Below are positions 24,707 through 33,212 of a stretch of 64,000 bases of DNA, one piece after another. This DNA comes from Mycobacterium sp. D16R12 (lineage in GTDB: Bacteria; Actinomycetota; Actinomycetes; Mycobacteriales; Mycobacteriaceae). A model generated the notes under the pieces. That model was given only the letters and a program-made list of their open reading frames with translations, was not told the DNA's origin and did no database searches. A program made the translations under genes and the position numbers. Within the stretch, counting starts at the first letter, position 1; every line of letters starts with the position of its first letter. The stretch spans positions 1 through 64,000 of the forward strand of contig NZ_MAFC01000029.1 of assembly GCF_002013465.1 (NCBI RefSeq). Reading direction: 5' to 3'.

Positions 24707-25600
24707 ATGCGTCCTCCGCTGTCCGATTACCAGCATGTGGCCAGCGGAAAGGTCCGTGAGCTGTACCGAGTCGACGACGAGCACCTGCTGTTCGTTGCCA
24801 CCGACCGTATTTCCGCATTCGATTTCATCCTGGATACGCCGATACCCGACAAGGGGCGCATCCTCACGGCGATGAGCGTGTTCTTCTTCGGGCTGTTGAC
24901 CGTGCCGAATCATCTGGCCGGGCCGCCCGACGATCCGCGCATCCCCGAGGAGGTACTGGGCCGGGCACTACTGGTGCGAGGGCTCGACATGCTTCCCGTG
25001 GAATGCGTGGCGCGCGGGTACCTGACCGGATCCGGTCTGCTGGATTATCAGCGCACCGGCGCGGTATGCGGCCATGTGTTGCCACAGGGGCTTGCTGAGG
25101 CCAGTCGGCTGGATCCGCCGTTGTTCACCCCGGCGACGAAGGCCGATATCGGTGAGCACGATATGAATGTCGACTTCGCCGCGGTGGTGGACCTTGTCGG
25201 CGGTGTGCGCGCCAACCAACTGCGCGATGAGACCATCAAGATTTACACTCGCGCCGCGGCGCACGCCCTGCACAAGGGAATCATTCTTGCCGACACCAAG
25301 TTCGAATTCGGAGTTGATGTCGAGGGCACCTTGGTGCTGGCCGACGAGGTGTTCACCCCCGACTCGTCTCGGTACTGGGATGCCGCCAACTATCAGGCCG
25401 GCGTGGTGCAGGACAGCTTCGACAAGCAATTCGTGCGCAACTGGCTCACCGGGCCCGAATCGGGATGGGATCGCGCGTCGGACACACCGCCGCCGCCCCT
25501 GCCAGAGGAGGTCGCCGTGGCCACGCGTGAGCGGTACATCGAGGCGTATGAACGTATTTCCGGGCTGAGCTTCGCTGATTGGATCGGCAAGTCGGCGTGA
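24707..25600 (+). CDS. purC: Phosphoribosylaminoimidazole-succinocarboxamide synthase (SAICAR synthase)
   Basis: A 297-residue enzyme joining aspartate to CAIR, eighth step of IMP synthesis. Recognisable blocks include SGKVRELY (ATP loop), ATDRISAFDFIL, VECVARGYLTGSG and ILADTKFEFG, then DEVFTPDSSRYW near the active site and QFVRNWL at the C-terminal end. The length suits the long-form bacterial enzyme. GTGA overlap with the downstream oligopeptidase gene implies translational coupling. Confidence 0.97.
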   Translation: MRPPLSDYQHVASGKVRELYRVDDEHLLFVATDRISAFDFILDTPIPDKGRILTAMSVFFFGLLTVPNHLAGPPDDPRIPEEVLGRALLVRGLDMLPVECVARGYLTGSGLLDYQRTGAVCGHVLPQGLAEASRLDPPLFTPATKADIGEHDMNVDFAAVVDLVGGVRANQLRDETIKIYTRAAAHALHKGIILADTKFEFGVDVEGTLVLADEVFTPDSSRYWDAANYQAGVVQDSFDKQFVRNWLTGPESGWDRASDTPPPPLPEEVAVATRERYIEAYERISGLSFADWIGKSA

Positions 25601-27729
25601 GCGGGCCCGTACGCCCGCCCACCGCGAACCGTGTCGACACTCCGCGCGAGTACCACGGGGACACCTTCGTCGACCCGTACGAATGGCTGCGTGAGAAGGA
25701 AAGTCCTGCGGTCATCGCGCACCTGGAGGCCGAGAACGCCTATGTCGATGATCAGCTCGCGCACTTGGAAGAGCTGCGCAACACCATCTTCGGTGAGATC
25801 AAGTCCCGCACCAAGGAGACCGATCTTTCGATACCCACTCGGATGGGGCAGTGGTGGTACTACGCCCGCAGCTTCGAGGGTAAGCAGTACGGCGTCCATT
25901 GTCGTTGCCCAATAGGCGATCCTGGCGATTGGAAGCCGCCGACGCTGGACCACGATGTGCCGGGGGAACAGGTCCTGCTTGACGGTAACGCGGAGGCGGA
26001 AGGCCACGACTTCTTCTCCCTCGGTGCCGCGACCGTCAGCCCCGACGGGAACACCCTGGCGTACTCGGTCGACGTCGTCGGCCACGAGATGTACACGCTG
26101 CGCTTCAAGGATTTGACCACCGGCGAGATGTACTCGGATGAGATCGCCGACATCGGCGCGGGCGCCACCTGGGCGATGGATAGCCGCACGTTGTATTACC
26201 CCGTGATCGATGAGGCGTTCCGTCCCTACGCTATTCGCAGGTACACGCTGGGTAGCGGCGTCGATCCCGTGGAGGTGTTCTCCGAACCGGATGAGCGATT
26301 CTGGATCGGGGTCGGCCGCACCCGCAGCGACCGTTTTGTCGCCATCAGCTCACACTCGTCGGTCACCTCCGAGGTTCTGATTGGTGATGCCGCTGACCCC
26401 GTCACGGCCTTCACTCCGATCTGGTTGCGCCGCAGTGGAATCGAATACACGATCGATCACATCGTGGTTGGCGGCGAGGATCGATTCCTGATCCTCCATA
26501 ACGACGGCGCCGTGAATTTCGCGCTCGCCGAGCTACCCGTGTCCGCGGTTGCCGACGGCCCGGTCGACCCGGCACTGGCACGCACCCTGATTGCTCATCG
26601 CGACGATGTGCGTCTGGACGGCATGGAAGCCTTCGCCGGGCGGCTCGTCGTCGGCTATCGACGAGAAGCGTTGCCGCGCATCCAGGTATGGCCGATCAGT
26701 GCCGACGGGTACGGCGCACCGCAGGAGATCGAGTTCGACTCGGAGCTCATGTTGTCCGGGTTGGGCGACAACCCCGAATGGAACTCGCCGCTGCTGCGTG
26801 TCGGTTGTACGTCCTTCATCACACCGACTCGGGTCTACGACCTCGATGTGCACACCGGGGAACGCACGCTGCTCAAGGAACAACCGGTGCTCGGCGGCTA
26901 TTGCCGCGAGGACTACGTGGAGCGTCGCGAGTGGGCGGTCGCCGATGATGGCACGCAGATACCGTTGTCCGTGGTCCACCGCAGGGACATTCGTGAACCT
27001 GCTCCGACCCTCCTGTATGGGTACGGCGCGTACGAGATGTGTGAGGACCCGCAGTTCAGTATCGGCCGGCTCTCGATGCTGGATCGGGGACTGATCTTCG
27101 TCATCGCCCATGTGCGCGGTGGCGGCGAGATGGGTCGCCTCTGGTACGAGGACGGCAAGATGCTGTACAAGAAGCACAGCTTCACCGACTTTGTCGCGGC
27201 GGCAAGGCATCTCATTGACGCCGGAATTGCGCTGCCGGACAGGCTCGCGGCCTGGGGTGGCAGCGCGGGCGGCCTGTTGGTGGGTGCCGCGGTGAACCTC
27301 GCTCCCGACTTGTTCGCCGGGGTGTTGGCGCAGGTGCCCTTTGTGGACCCCGTCACCACCATCTGTGATCCGACGCTGCCGCTCACCGTCACGGAGTGGG
27401 ATGAGTGGGGAAATCCTCTGGAGGACAAGGACGTCTACGACTACATCAAGTCGTACTCGCCCTACGAGAACATCCGTGCCACCGAGTACCCGACTATTCT
27501 CGCGATGACCTCACTGCACGACTCGCGGGTGCTGTATGTGGAACCCGCCAAATGGGTTGCCGAGCTGCGACATACGACTACAGGCGATCGCCCCATCCTG
27601 ATGCGCACCGAGATGACGGCCGGGCACGGCGGTATCAGTGGCCGCTATGAGCGTTGGAAGGAATCCGCGTTCCAGCTGGCCTGGATTCTTGATGTTCTTG
27701 GGGCCGGGGACGAGGAGTCGGATGTCTGA
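25597..27729 (+). CDS. ptrB: S9 family prolyl oligopeptidase, oligopeptidase B
   Basis: A 710-residue serine peptidase. An N-terminal seven-bladed propeller (about residues 70-410) precedes the alpha/beta hydrolase domain. The catalytic triad is Ser556 in WGGSAGG, Asp642 in LHDSRVLY and His677 in AGHGGISGRY. Oligopeptidase B cleaves short peptides after Arg or Lys in the cytosol. In M. tuberculosis the locus is annotated as two genes (Rv0781, Rv0782), whereas here a single uninterrupted frame covers the whole enzyme. The GTG overlaps the purC stop and the 3' end overlaps the SDR gene, so purC-ptrB-SDR form one operon. Confidence 0.95.
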   Translation: MSGPVRPPTANRVDTPREYHGDTFVDPYEWLREKESPAVIAHLEAENAYVDDQLAHLEELRNTIFGEIKSRTKETDLSIPTRMGQWWYYARSFEGKQYGVHCRCPIGDPGDWKPPTLDHDVPGEQVLLDGNAEAEGHDFFSLGAATVSPDGNTLAYSVDVVGHEMYTLRFKDLTTGEMYSDEIADIGAGATWAMDSRTLYYPVIDEAFRPYAIRRYTLGSGVDPVEVFSEPDERFWIGVGRTRSDRFVAISSHSSVTSEVLIGDAADPVTAFTPIWLRRSGIEYTIDHIVVGGEDRFLILHNDGAVNFALAELPVSAVADGPVDPALARTLIAHRDDVRLDGMEAFAGRLVVGYRREALPRIQVWPISADGYGAPQEIEFDSELMLSGLGDNPEWNSPLLRVGCTSFITPTRVYDLDVHTGERTLLKEQPVLGGYCREDYVERREWAVADDGTQIPLSVVHRRDIREPAPTLLYGYGAYEMCEDPQFSIGRLSMLDRGLIFVIAHVRGGGEMGRLWYEDGKMLYKKHSFTDFVAAARHLIDAGIALPDRLAAWGGSAGGLLVGAAVNLAPDLFAGVLAQVPFVDPVTTICDPTLPLTVTEWDEWGNPLEDKDVYDYIKSYSPYENIRATEYPTILAMTSLHDSRVLYVEPAKWVAELRHTTTGDRPILMRTEMTAGHGGISGRYERWKESAFQLAWILDVLGAGDEESDV

Positions 27730-28543
27730 CGAGGTTGTCGTCGTCACCGGTGTCGGTGGGATGGGTAAGGTCATCGCCCGCAGGCAGGGCATCGGGAAGA
27801 CCCTGCTGCTCGCCGACTACAACGAAGATGCGTTGCAGGCTGTCGTCACGGAGCTCAAAGCGGACGGGCACAACGTCATTGGCCGCCGCATCGACGTCTC
27901 TTCTCGCGAGTCGGTCGCTGGGCTCGCTGCGGCCGCGGCGGAACTGGGGCGAGTTATCCAGCTGGCGCACACCGCGGGCCTCTCCCCGGCACAGGCCCCG
28001 GCGCAGGCCATCCTTGCCGTCGATCTGGTCGGGGTGGCCCTGGTTGTGGAGGAATTCGGCAAGATCGTTTCCTCCGGTGGTGCGGGCGTGGTGATTGCCA
28101 GCATGGCCGGTCACATGCCCATGGAACTCTCTGCCGAACAGGAGCAGGAGCTCGCGACCAGCAGCGCCGAGGATCTGCTTGCCTTACCGTACGTCCAGAG
28201 CATTGAGTACCCCGCGGTGGCCTATCAGTTATCCAAGCGCGCCAACCACATTCGCGTTCGTGTGTCCGCCCGACAGTGGGGTGCGCGGGGGGCTCGCATC
28301 AACTCGATCAGCCCGGGGGTGGTGTCCACCGCGATGGGACATCAGGAGCTTGCCTCGGATACCGGCGCCATTACGAAGGCCATGGTCGAGGGTTCGGCGT
28401 TCGGACGCATCGGCACCTCTGACGATATTGCCGCGGCATCGGCATTCCTGCTGGGCACCGAGTCGTCGTACATCACCGGGACCGATCTGTTGGTCGACGG
28501 TGGTGTTATCGCGGCCGCACGGTCCGGTCAGCTGTTCAGCTGA
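27722..28543 (+). CDS. Short-chain dehydrogenase/reductase
   Basis: A 273-residue SDR enzyme. The cofactor loop is VTGVGGMGKVIAR, one residue shorter than the classical TGxxxGxG. The catalytic Tyr-x3-Lys is YQLSK at about residue 163, and the C-terminal region has ISPGVVSTAM and TGTDLLVDGGV, typical of classical SDRs. An Asp in LADYNED soon after the second strand suggests NAD(H) preference. The start at 27722 overlaps the ptrB stop by 8 bases. A normally spaced catalytic Ser is hard to place (VIASMAGHMP is the likely region). Substrate unknown. Confidence 0.87.
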   Translation: MSDEVVVVTGVGGMGKVIARRQGIGKTLLLADYNEDALQAVVTELKADGHNVIGRRIDVSSRESVAGLAAAAAELGRVIQLAHTAGLSPAQAPAQAILAVDLVGVALVVEEFGKIVSSGGAGVVIASMAGHMPMELSAEQEQELATSSAEDLLALPYVQSIEYPAVAYQLSKRANHIRVRVSARQWGARGARINSISPGVVSTAMGHQELASDTGAITKAMVEGSAFGRIGTSDDIAAASAFLLGTESSYITGTDLLVDGGVIAAARSGQLFS

Positions 28544-29939
28544 TCACCGAATCCATATCCTCCAGTGTTCGGCCCTTGGTCTCCTTGACCCAGCGCGCCA
28601 CGAAGACGAAGGACAGCACCGCGCAGATCGCGTAGAACCCGTAGGCGATTCCCAGCGTGTCACGCAGCGCGGGGAAGCTGACGGTGACCAGCCAGTTGGC
28701 GGCCCAGTTTCCCGCCGTCGCCACTCCCATGGCCGCGGCCCGGATCCTGTTGGGGAAGATCTCGCCGAGTAGCACCCAGACCACCGGGCCCCATGACATT
28801 CCGAATGCCACGACAAACAGGTTGGCGGCAACCAGGGCAACGGGCCCTGCCACGGGGCCGAGGTGCGGTTTGCCGTCCACGATGGTGGCCGTGCTGAAGA
28901 CAATCGACATGGTGCTGAGCGTCACGGCCATGCCGGCCGAACCAATGAGCAACAAGGGCTTGCGGCCCACCCGGTCGATCAACGCGATGGCCACCAGCGT
29001 GGTGGCGATGTTCGTGATTGAGGTGATGACCGTGATGGTGAACGACGAGGTCTCGCCGAATCCGACGGCCTGCCACAGCACATTCGAGTAGTAGAAAATC
29101 ACGTTGATGCCGACCAGTTGTTGAAACACCGCCAGCGCCACACCCACCCAGACGATGGCGTACAAACCACCGGTGGGCTTGCGTAGATCGCGCCACGAGG
29201 GCGCGGTGCCCTGATCGAGTGTCTCTTGTATCCGGGTGATCGTGATGTCCAGGTTCTTCTCTCCGAGCAGCCTCGTCAACACCGTGCGCGCCTCGGGAAT
29301 TCGGTGCGTGGCAACGAGATAACGTGGCGACTCGGGGATGGTGAACGCCAGGGCGCCGTAGATGAGCGCTGGTAGCGCCATCGCGAGAAACATCCAGCGC
29401 CACGCCGGTAGGCCCAACCACAGTTCACTGCGCGAGCCGCCGGCCAGATGTGCCAATAACCAATCAATGGTGAGGGACGAGAAGATTCCGGTGACGATGG
29501 CCAATTGCTGCAGAGAACCCAAGCGGCCGCGGATGTTCGACGGAGACGTTTCTGCGATATAGGCAGGTGCTATCAGTGAGGCGACGCCCACCCCCACCCC
29601 GCCGATTACGCGAAAGATGACGAGCAATTCGATGTTCGGTGACAGTCCGGCCCCGATCGCGCTCAGCAGAAAGAGGGCGGCGGCGATCTTCATGACCGCT
29701 ACTCGCCCGATCCTGTCGGCGACGCGTCCGGCCGTCATGGCACCGAGAGCGGCCCCCAGGAGCGCGGAGGCGACCGCGAATCCCAGCTCCGCATCCCGGA
29801 TGGCGAACTCGTCCTGGATGGCCTGTACGGCACCGTTGATGACCGCACTGTCGTACCCGAAGAGCAGTCCGCCCAGCGCCGCCACCGACGCGATCCGCAG
29901 GGCACTGCGGCCTGAGGAGAATTCGTTCTCCTCGCTCAT
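28536..29939 (-). CDS. MFS sugar porter family transporter
   Basis: A 467-residue twelve-helix transporter of the sugar porter family. Signature motifs are GRVADRIGR after helix 2, RVIGGVGVGVASLIAPAYIAE in helix 4-5, PESPRYL at the end of helix 6, QQLVGINVIFYYS in helix 7, DRVGRKPLL after helix 8, and KETKGRTLEDMD at the C-terminus. These motifs point to a hexose or polyol/proton symporter. GGGAGG precedes the ATG at 29939, so initiation is by ribosome binding. It is divergent from glutathione peroxidase and convergent with the SDR gene, overlapping it by eight bases. Confidence 0.92.
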   Translation of the reverse strand: MSEENEFSSGRSALRIASVAALGGLLFGYDSAVINGAVQAIQDEFAIRDAELGFAVASALLGAALGAMTAGRVADRIGRVAVMKIAAALFLLSAIGAGLSPNIELLVIFRVIGGVGVGVASLIAPAYIAETSPSNIRGRLGSLQQLAIVTGIFSSLTIDWLLAHLAGGSRSELWLGLPAWRWMFLAMALPALIYGALAFTIPESPRYLVATHRIPEARTVLTRLLGEKNLDITITRIQETLDQGTAPSWRDLRKPTGGLYAIVWVGVALAVFQQLVGINVIFYYSNVLWQAVGFGETSSFTITVITSITNIATTLVAIALIDRVGRKPLLLIGSAGMAVTLSTMSIVFSTATIVDGKPHLGPVAGPVALVAANLFVVAFGMSWGPVVWVLLGEIFPNRIRAAAMGVATAGNWAANWLVTVSFPALRDTLGIAYGFYAICAVLSFVFVARWVKETKGRTLEDMDSVIS

Positions 29940-29948
29940 ATGACCTCC

Positions 29949-29960
29949 CGCAACGTTGCG
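29949..29960. promoter_or_regulatory. Perfect 12-base palindrome in divergent intergenic region
   Basis: CGCAACGTTGCG between the sugar porter and glutathione peroxidase genes, immediately upstream of the transporter's GGGAGG. A regulator could bind here; no adjacent regulator gene is available to assign it. Confidence 0.4.
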
Positions 29961-30006
29961 TAATGTGCGAACAGTCAACCATCGCAACACCGGTAACGTG
30001 GTGAGC

Positions 30007-30507
30007 ATGACCGATCTCGCCTCCATTCCGTTGACCGCACTCGACGGCTCCGAGCTGTCACTCGCCGATTTCGGCGACAACGCCGTGCTGGTCGTCAACG
30101 TCGCCTCCAAATGTGGTCTGACCCCGCAATACGCGGCCCTGGAGAAGTTGGCCACCGACTACGCCGACCGTGGTCTGACGGTCCTCGGGGTGCCCTGCAA
30201 CCAGTTCATGGGCCAGGAGCCCGGGACGGCCGAGGAGATCCAGACATTCTGTTCCACCACATATGGGGTGAGCTTCCCGCTGTTGGAGAAGATCGATGTC
30301 AACGGTGAGAACCGGCATCCGCTGTACGCCGAGCTCACCAAGGCCGTGGATTCCGAAGGTGCCGCCGGGGACGTGCAGTGGAACTTCGAGAAGTTCTTGA
30401 TCGCGCGGGACAGTTCGGGATCTCTCCGGCCGGTCAACCGGTTTCGGCCGACGACGGTGCCGGATGCTCCCGAGGTGATCGCGGCCATCGAGAAGGAGCT
30501 GGGTTAG
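30007..30507 (+). CDS. Glutathione peroxidase family thiol peroxidase
   Basis: A 166-residue peroxidase of the GPx family with Cys rather than selenocysteine: NVASKCGLTPQY holds the peroxidatic Cys, CNQFMGQEPG supplies Gln and a probable resolving Cys, and WNFEKFLI holds the catalytic Trp and Asn. Since mycobacteria lack glutathione, reduction is probably by thioredoxin or a mycothiol system. TAACGT lies seven bases before the ATG at 30007; a GTG at 30001 is an alternative. Confidence 0.93.
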   Translation: MTDLASIPLTALDGSELSLADFGDNAVLVVNVASKCGLTPQYAALEKLATDYADRGLTVLGVPCNQFMGQEPGTAEEIQTFCSTTYGVSFPLLEKIDVNGENRHPLYAELTKAVDSEGAAGDVQWNFEKFLIARDSSGSLRPVNRFRPTTVPDAPEVIAAIEKELG

Positions 30508-30579
30508 CGAGCCGGAGCGTTCTTTTCGATGCGGGGTGTCTGACACCTTGCGTACATCTGAAGTTGCCACACTGGCGGC

Positions 30580-31284
30580 ATGGCAGGACAGCTGCTGGTA
30601 TCGGTATCGGGAATCTGCGATCGCACTCTCGACGAGATCGCTGTATTCACTGAGGAAATGGATAAGCGGTCGATTCCGCTGTCGTTCCTCGTGTCTCCCC
30701 GCTTGAAGGGCAAGTACCGCCTGGTGGAGGATCAGCCGACGGTCGACTGGTTGGCCGCGCGCCGCTCGCGCGGTGACGCCATCGTGCTGCATGGGTACGA
30801 CCAGGCGGCGACCAAGAAGCGTCGCGACGAGTTCGCCGCGTTGCCCGCGCACGAGGCCAACCTGCGGCTGATGGCCGCTGACCGGGTGATGGAGCAGACC
30901 GGGTTGCGTACGCGCCTCTTTGCGGCACCGGGTTGGACGGCCTCCGTGGGAGCGGTAGAGATGTTGCCGCGCAACGGTTTCCGCCTGAACATTGGGCTTT
31001 CCGAGATTTCTGATCTGGTCCATGGCACCTCGGTGCGCGCTCGGGTGCTGGGCATCGGTGAGGGATTCCTTTCCGAGCCCTGGTGGTGCCGGATGTTGGT
31101 GTTGTCCGCGGCGCGCACTGCCCGTCGGGATGGGGTGGTGCGAGTCGCCATCTCGGCCAAGCATCTGCGCAAGCCCGGCCCGCGGCAGGCCATGATCGAC
31201 GCCATCGATCTGTCACTGCTGCACGGTTCGGTGCCGGGCGTCTACGAGTGGTTGCCCAAGCAGGTATTGCACAGCGTGGCCTGA
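30580..31284 (+). CDS. DUF2334 polysaccharide-deacetylase-like protein (Rv0784-like)
   Basis: A 234-residue protein of the DUF2334 family, which has a deacetylase-like NodB fold. Recognisable elements are LLVSVSGICDRTLDEI (degenerate first metal strand), PLSFLVSPRL, DAIVLHGYDQ with the His that would bind metal, and FAAPGWTASVGAVEML. The position next to the flavoprotein gene matches M. tuberculosis Rv0784. There is no signal peptide, so it is probably cytosolic. Whether it is catalytic is unclear, because the usual second metal ligand pair is not obvious. Confidence 0.82.
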   Translation: MAGQLLVSVSGICDRTLDEIAVFTEEMDKRSIPLSFLVSPRLKGKYRLVEDQPTVDWLAARRSRGDAIVLHGYDQAATKKRRDEFAALPAHEANLRLMAADRVMEQTGLRTRLFAAPGWTASVGAVEMLPRNGFRLNIGLSEISDLVHGTSVRARVLGIGEGFLSEPWWCRMLVLSAARTARRDGVVRVAISAKHLRKPGPRQAMIDAIDLSLLHGSVPGVYEWLPKQVLHSVA

Positions 31285-31306
31285 CTAGTACAGTTTGCTC
31301 CGCACT

Positions 31307-31375
31307 TCACGCACGGGCGGCGATGGCCCTCACGAACTGTGGTTTCTGTGGGTGTTCAGATCACCCCGTGCGTGA
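31307..31375 (+). other. 11-base inverted repeat with 47-base loop between DUF2334 and flavoprotein genes
   Basis: TCACGCACGGG at 31307-31317 and CCCGTGCGTGA at 31365-31375 pair perfectly. The loop contains smaller partial pairings (GAAC/GTTC). It could be a long terminator-like hairpin for the upstream gene or a structured leader; no T-tract follows. Confidence 0.5.
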
Positions 31376-31465
31376 GCTACCTCGGTGCACGGGATATGGC
31401 TTTGTGCTTTCACCACAAGGAAGTTGGACCTTTTAATCGTCAATCCTCCCCGCTACGGTGAACCG

Positions 31466-33124
31466 GTGAGTGACGTGAGTACCGATGTCATTGTCGTGGG
31501 CGCAGGTCTTGCAGGGTTGGTGGCGACCTGTGAATTGGTGGACCGCGGCAAGAATGTCGTCGTCATCGAGCAGGAGAATGCCGCCAATCTGGGTGGGCAG
31601 GCCTATTGGTCCTTCGGTGGCCTGCTCTTCGTCAACAGTCCCGAACAGCGCCGCCTGGGGATCAAGGACTCCCATGAGCTGGCCCTGCAGGACTGGCTCG
31701 GTACCGCCGGATTCGACCGACCGGAAGACCATTGGCCCCGTCAATGGGCGCACGCGTATGTCGACTTCGCGGCGGGCGAGAAGCGAAGCTGGTTGCGTGC
31801 CAGAGGTTTACAGATATTCCCCGTGGTGGCGTGGGCCGAGCGTGGCGGCAAGGATGCCCTCGGACCCGGTAACTCGGTACCGCGATTTCACATCACCTGG
31901 GGCACTGGCCCCGGTCTGGTGGACATTTTCGCCAGGCGCGTGCTCGCCGCTGTAGACCGCGGCCAAGTGCGCATCGCCTACCGGCACCAGGTCGACGGAC
32001 TGATCATCGAACAGGGCGCTGCGGTCGGTGTTCGCGGCACTGTGCTGGAGCCCTCGATCGCAGCGCGAGGTGTCACGTCTTCACGAACGGCATTGGGAGA
32101 GTTCGAATTCCGTGCGCAGGCCGTGATCGTGACCAGTGGCGGAATCGGAGGTAACCACGACCTGGTCCGGGAGAACTGGCCCGAACGCATGGGGCGTGTT
32201 CCGTCCCAGCTGTTGACCGGGGTGCCGGCTCACGTCGATGGACGCATGCTCGGGATCTCGGTCGACGCCGGTGCTCATCTGATCAACCGCGACCGCATGT
32301 GGCACTACACCGAGGGCATCACCAACTACAACCCGGTCTGGCCGGGCCACGGCATCCGGATCCTTCCGGGACCATCCTCACTCTGGCTGGACGCCAATGG
32401 ATCTCGAATACCAGCGCCACTTTTCCCGGGGTTCGACACCCTGGGAACACTGGAACACATCTGCCGCAGCGGCCACGACTATTCGTGGTTCATCCTGAAT
32501 GCGCGGATCATCGCCAAGGAGTTCGCGCTGTCTGGGCAGGAGCAGAACCCCGATCTCACGGGCAAGGATGTGCGCGGGGTGCTGCGGCGCGGCAAGGCGG
32601 GTGCCCCGGCGCCAGTGCAGGCGTTCATCGACAAGGGCATCGACTTCGTCAGTGCCTCGAACCTGCCCGACCTGGTCGCCAAGATGAATGCGCTGCCGGA
32701 GGTCACCCCGCTGGACTACGCGACCATCGCCCAGCAGGTGACGGCACGTGATCGTGAGGTGGCCAACCCGTTCGGCAAGGATCCGCAGATCGCCGCCATC
32801 CGTGCCGCCCGTGCCTACCTCGCGGATCGGTTCACCCGGGTGGTGGCGCCGCACCGGCTCACCGATCCGAAGGCGGGTCCGCTGATCGCGGTGAAGCTGC
32901 ACATCTTGACGCGAAAGACGTTGGGCGGTTTGGAGACCGACCTCGACTCGCGGGTTCTGCGCGCCGATGGCAGCTGCTTCGAGGGCCTCTACGCGGCCGG
33001 TGAGGTTGCCGGATTCGGCGGTGGTGGTGTGCATGGATACCGCGCGTTGGAGGGCACGTTCCTGGGCGGCTGCATCTTCAGCGGACGGGCCGCTGGCCGG
33101 GGCGCCGCCGAGGACATCGGCTGA
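31466..33124 (+). CDS. FAD-binding dehydrogenase (fumarate reductase/ketosteroid dehydrogenase type, Rv0785-like)
   Basis: A 552-residue flavoprotein. The N-terminal VIVVGAGLAGLVATCELVDRG binds FAD, followed by the family's NLGGQAYWSFGGL region, a central substrate domain, and a C-terminal return to the FAD domain with AAGEVAGFGGGGVHGYRALEGTF. This layout matches flavoproteins related to fumarate reductase and 3-ketosteroid dehydrogenase, and the position corresponds to M. tuberculosis Rv0785. The GTG at 31466 is preferred because TACGGT lies six bases upstream. The electron acceptor and substrate are unknown. Confidence 0.9.
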   Translation: MSDVSTDVIVVGAGLAGLVATCELVDRGKNVVVIEQENAANLGGQAYWSFGGLLFVNSPEQRRLGIKDSHELALQDWLGTAGFDRPEDHWPRQWAHAYVDFAAGEKRSWLRARGLQIFPVVAWAERGGKDALGPGNSVPRFHITWGTGPGLVDIFARRVLAAVDRGQVRIAYRHQVDGLIIEQGAAVGVRGTVLEPSIAARGVTSSRTALGEFEFRAQAVIVTSGGIGGNHDLVRENWPERMGRVPSQLLTGVPAHVDGRMLGISVDAGAHLINRDRMWHYTEGITNYNPVWPGHGIRILPGPSSLWLDANGSRIPAPLFPGFDTLGTLEHICRSGHDYSWFILNARIIAKEFALSGQEQNPDLTGKDVRGVLRRGKAGAPAPVQAFIDKGIDFVSASNLPDLVAKMNALPEVTPLDYATIAQQVTARDREVANPFGKDPQIAAIRAARAYLADRFTRVVAPHRLTDPKAGPLIAVKLHILTRKTLGGLETDLDSRVLRADGSCFEGLYAAGEVAGFGGGGVHGYRALEGTFLGGCIFSGRAAGRGAAEDIG

Positions 33125-33143
33125 CTCGCGTTCCGTTGTCCGT

Positions 33144-33200
33144 CGACACGCCGCGTTCTGTGAAAGTTACTCGCGAAACAGAACGAAACGCGGCGTGTCG
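33144..33200. repeat. REP-like imperfect palindrome between convergent genes
   Basis: Arms at 33144-33161 and 33178-33200 (12 pairs from CGACACGCCGCG plus 6 pairs TTCTGT/ACAGAA), interrupted by a 5-base bulge CGAAA at 33184-33188, with a 16-base loop. It lies between two convergent stops and may act as a bidirectional terminator or be a member of a dispersed palindromic repeat family. Confidence 0.7.
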
Positions 33201-33212
33201 GCGCTGGAGGGT

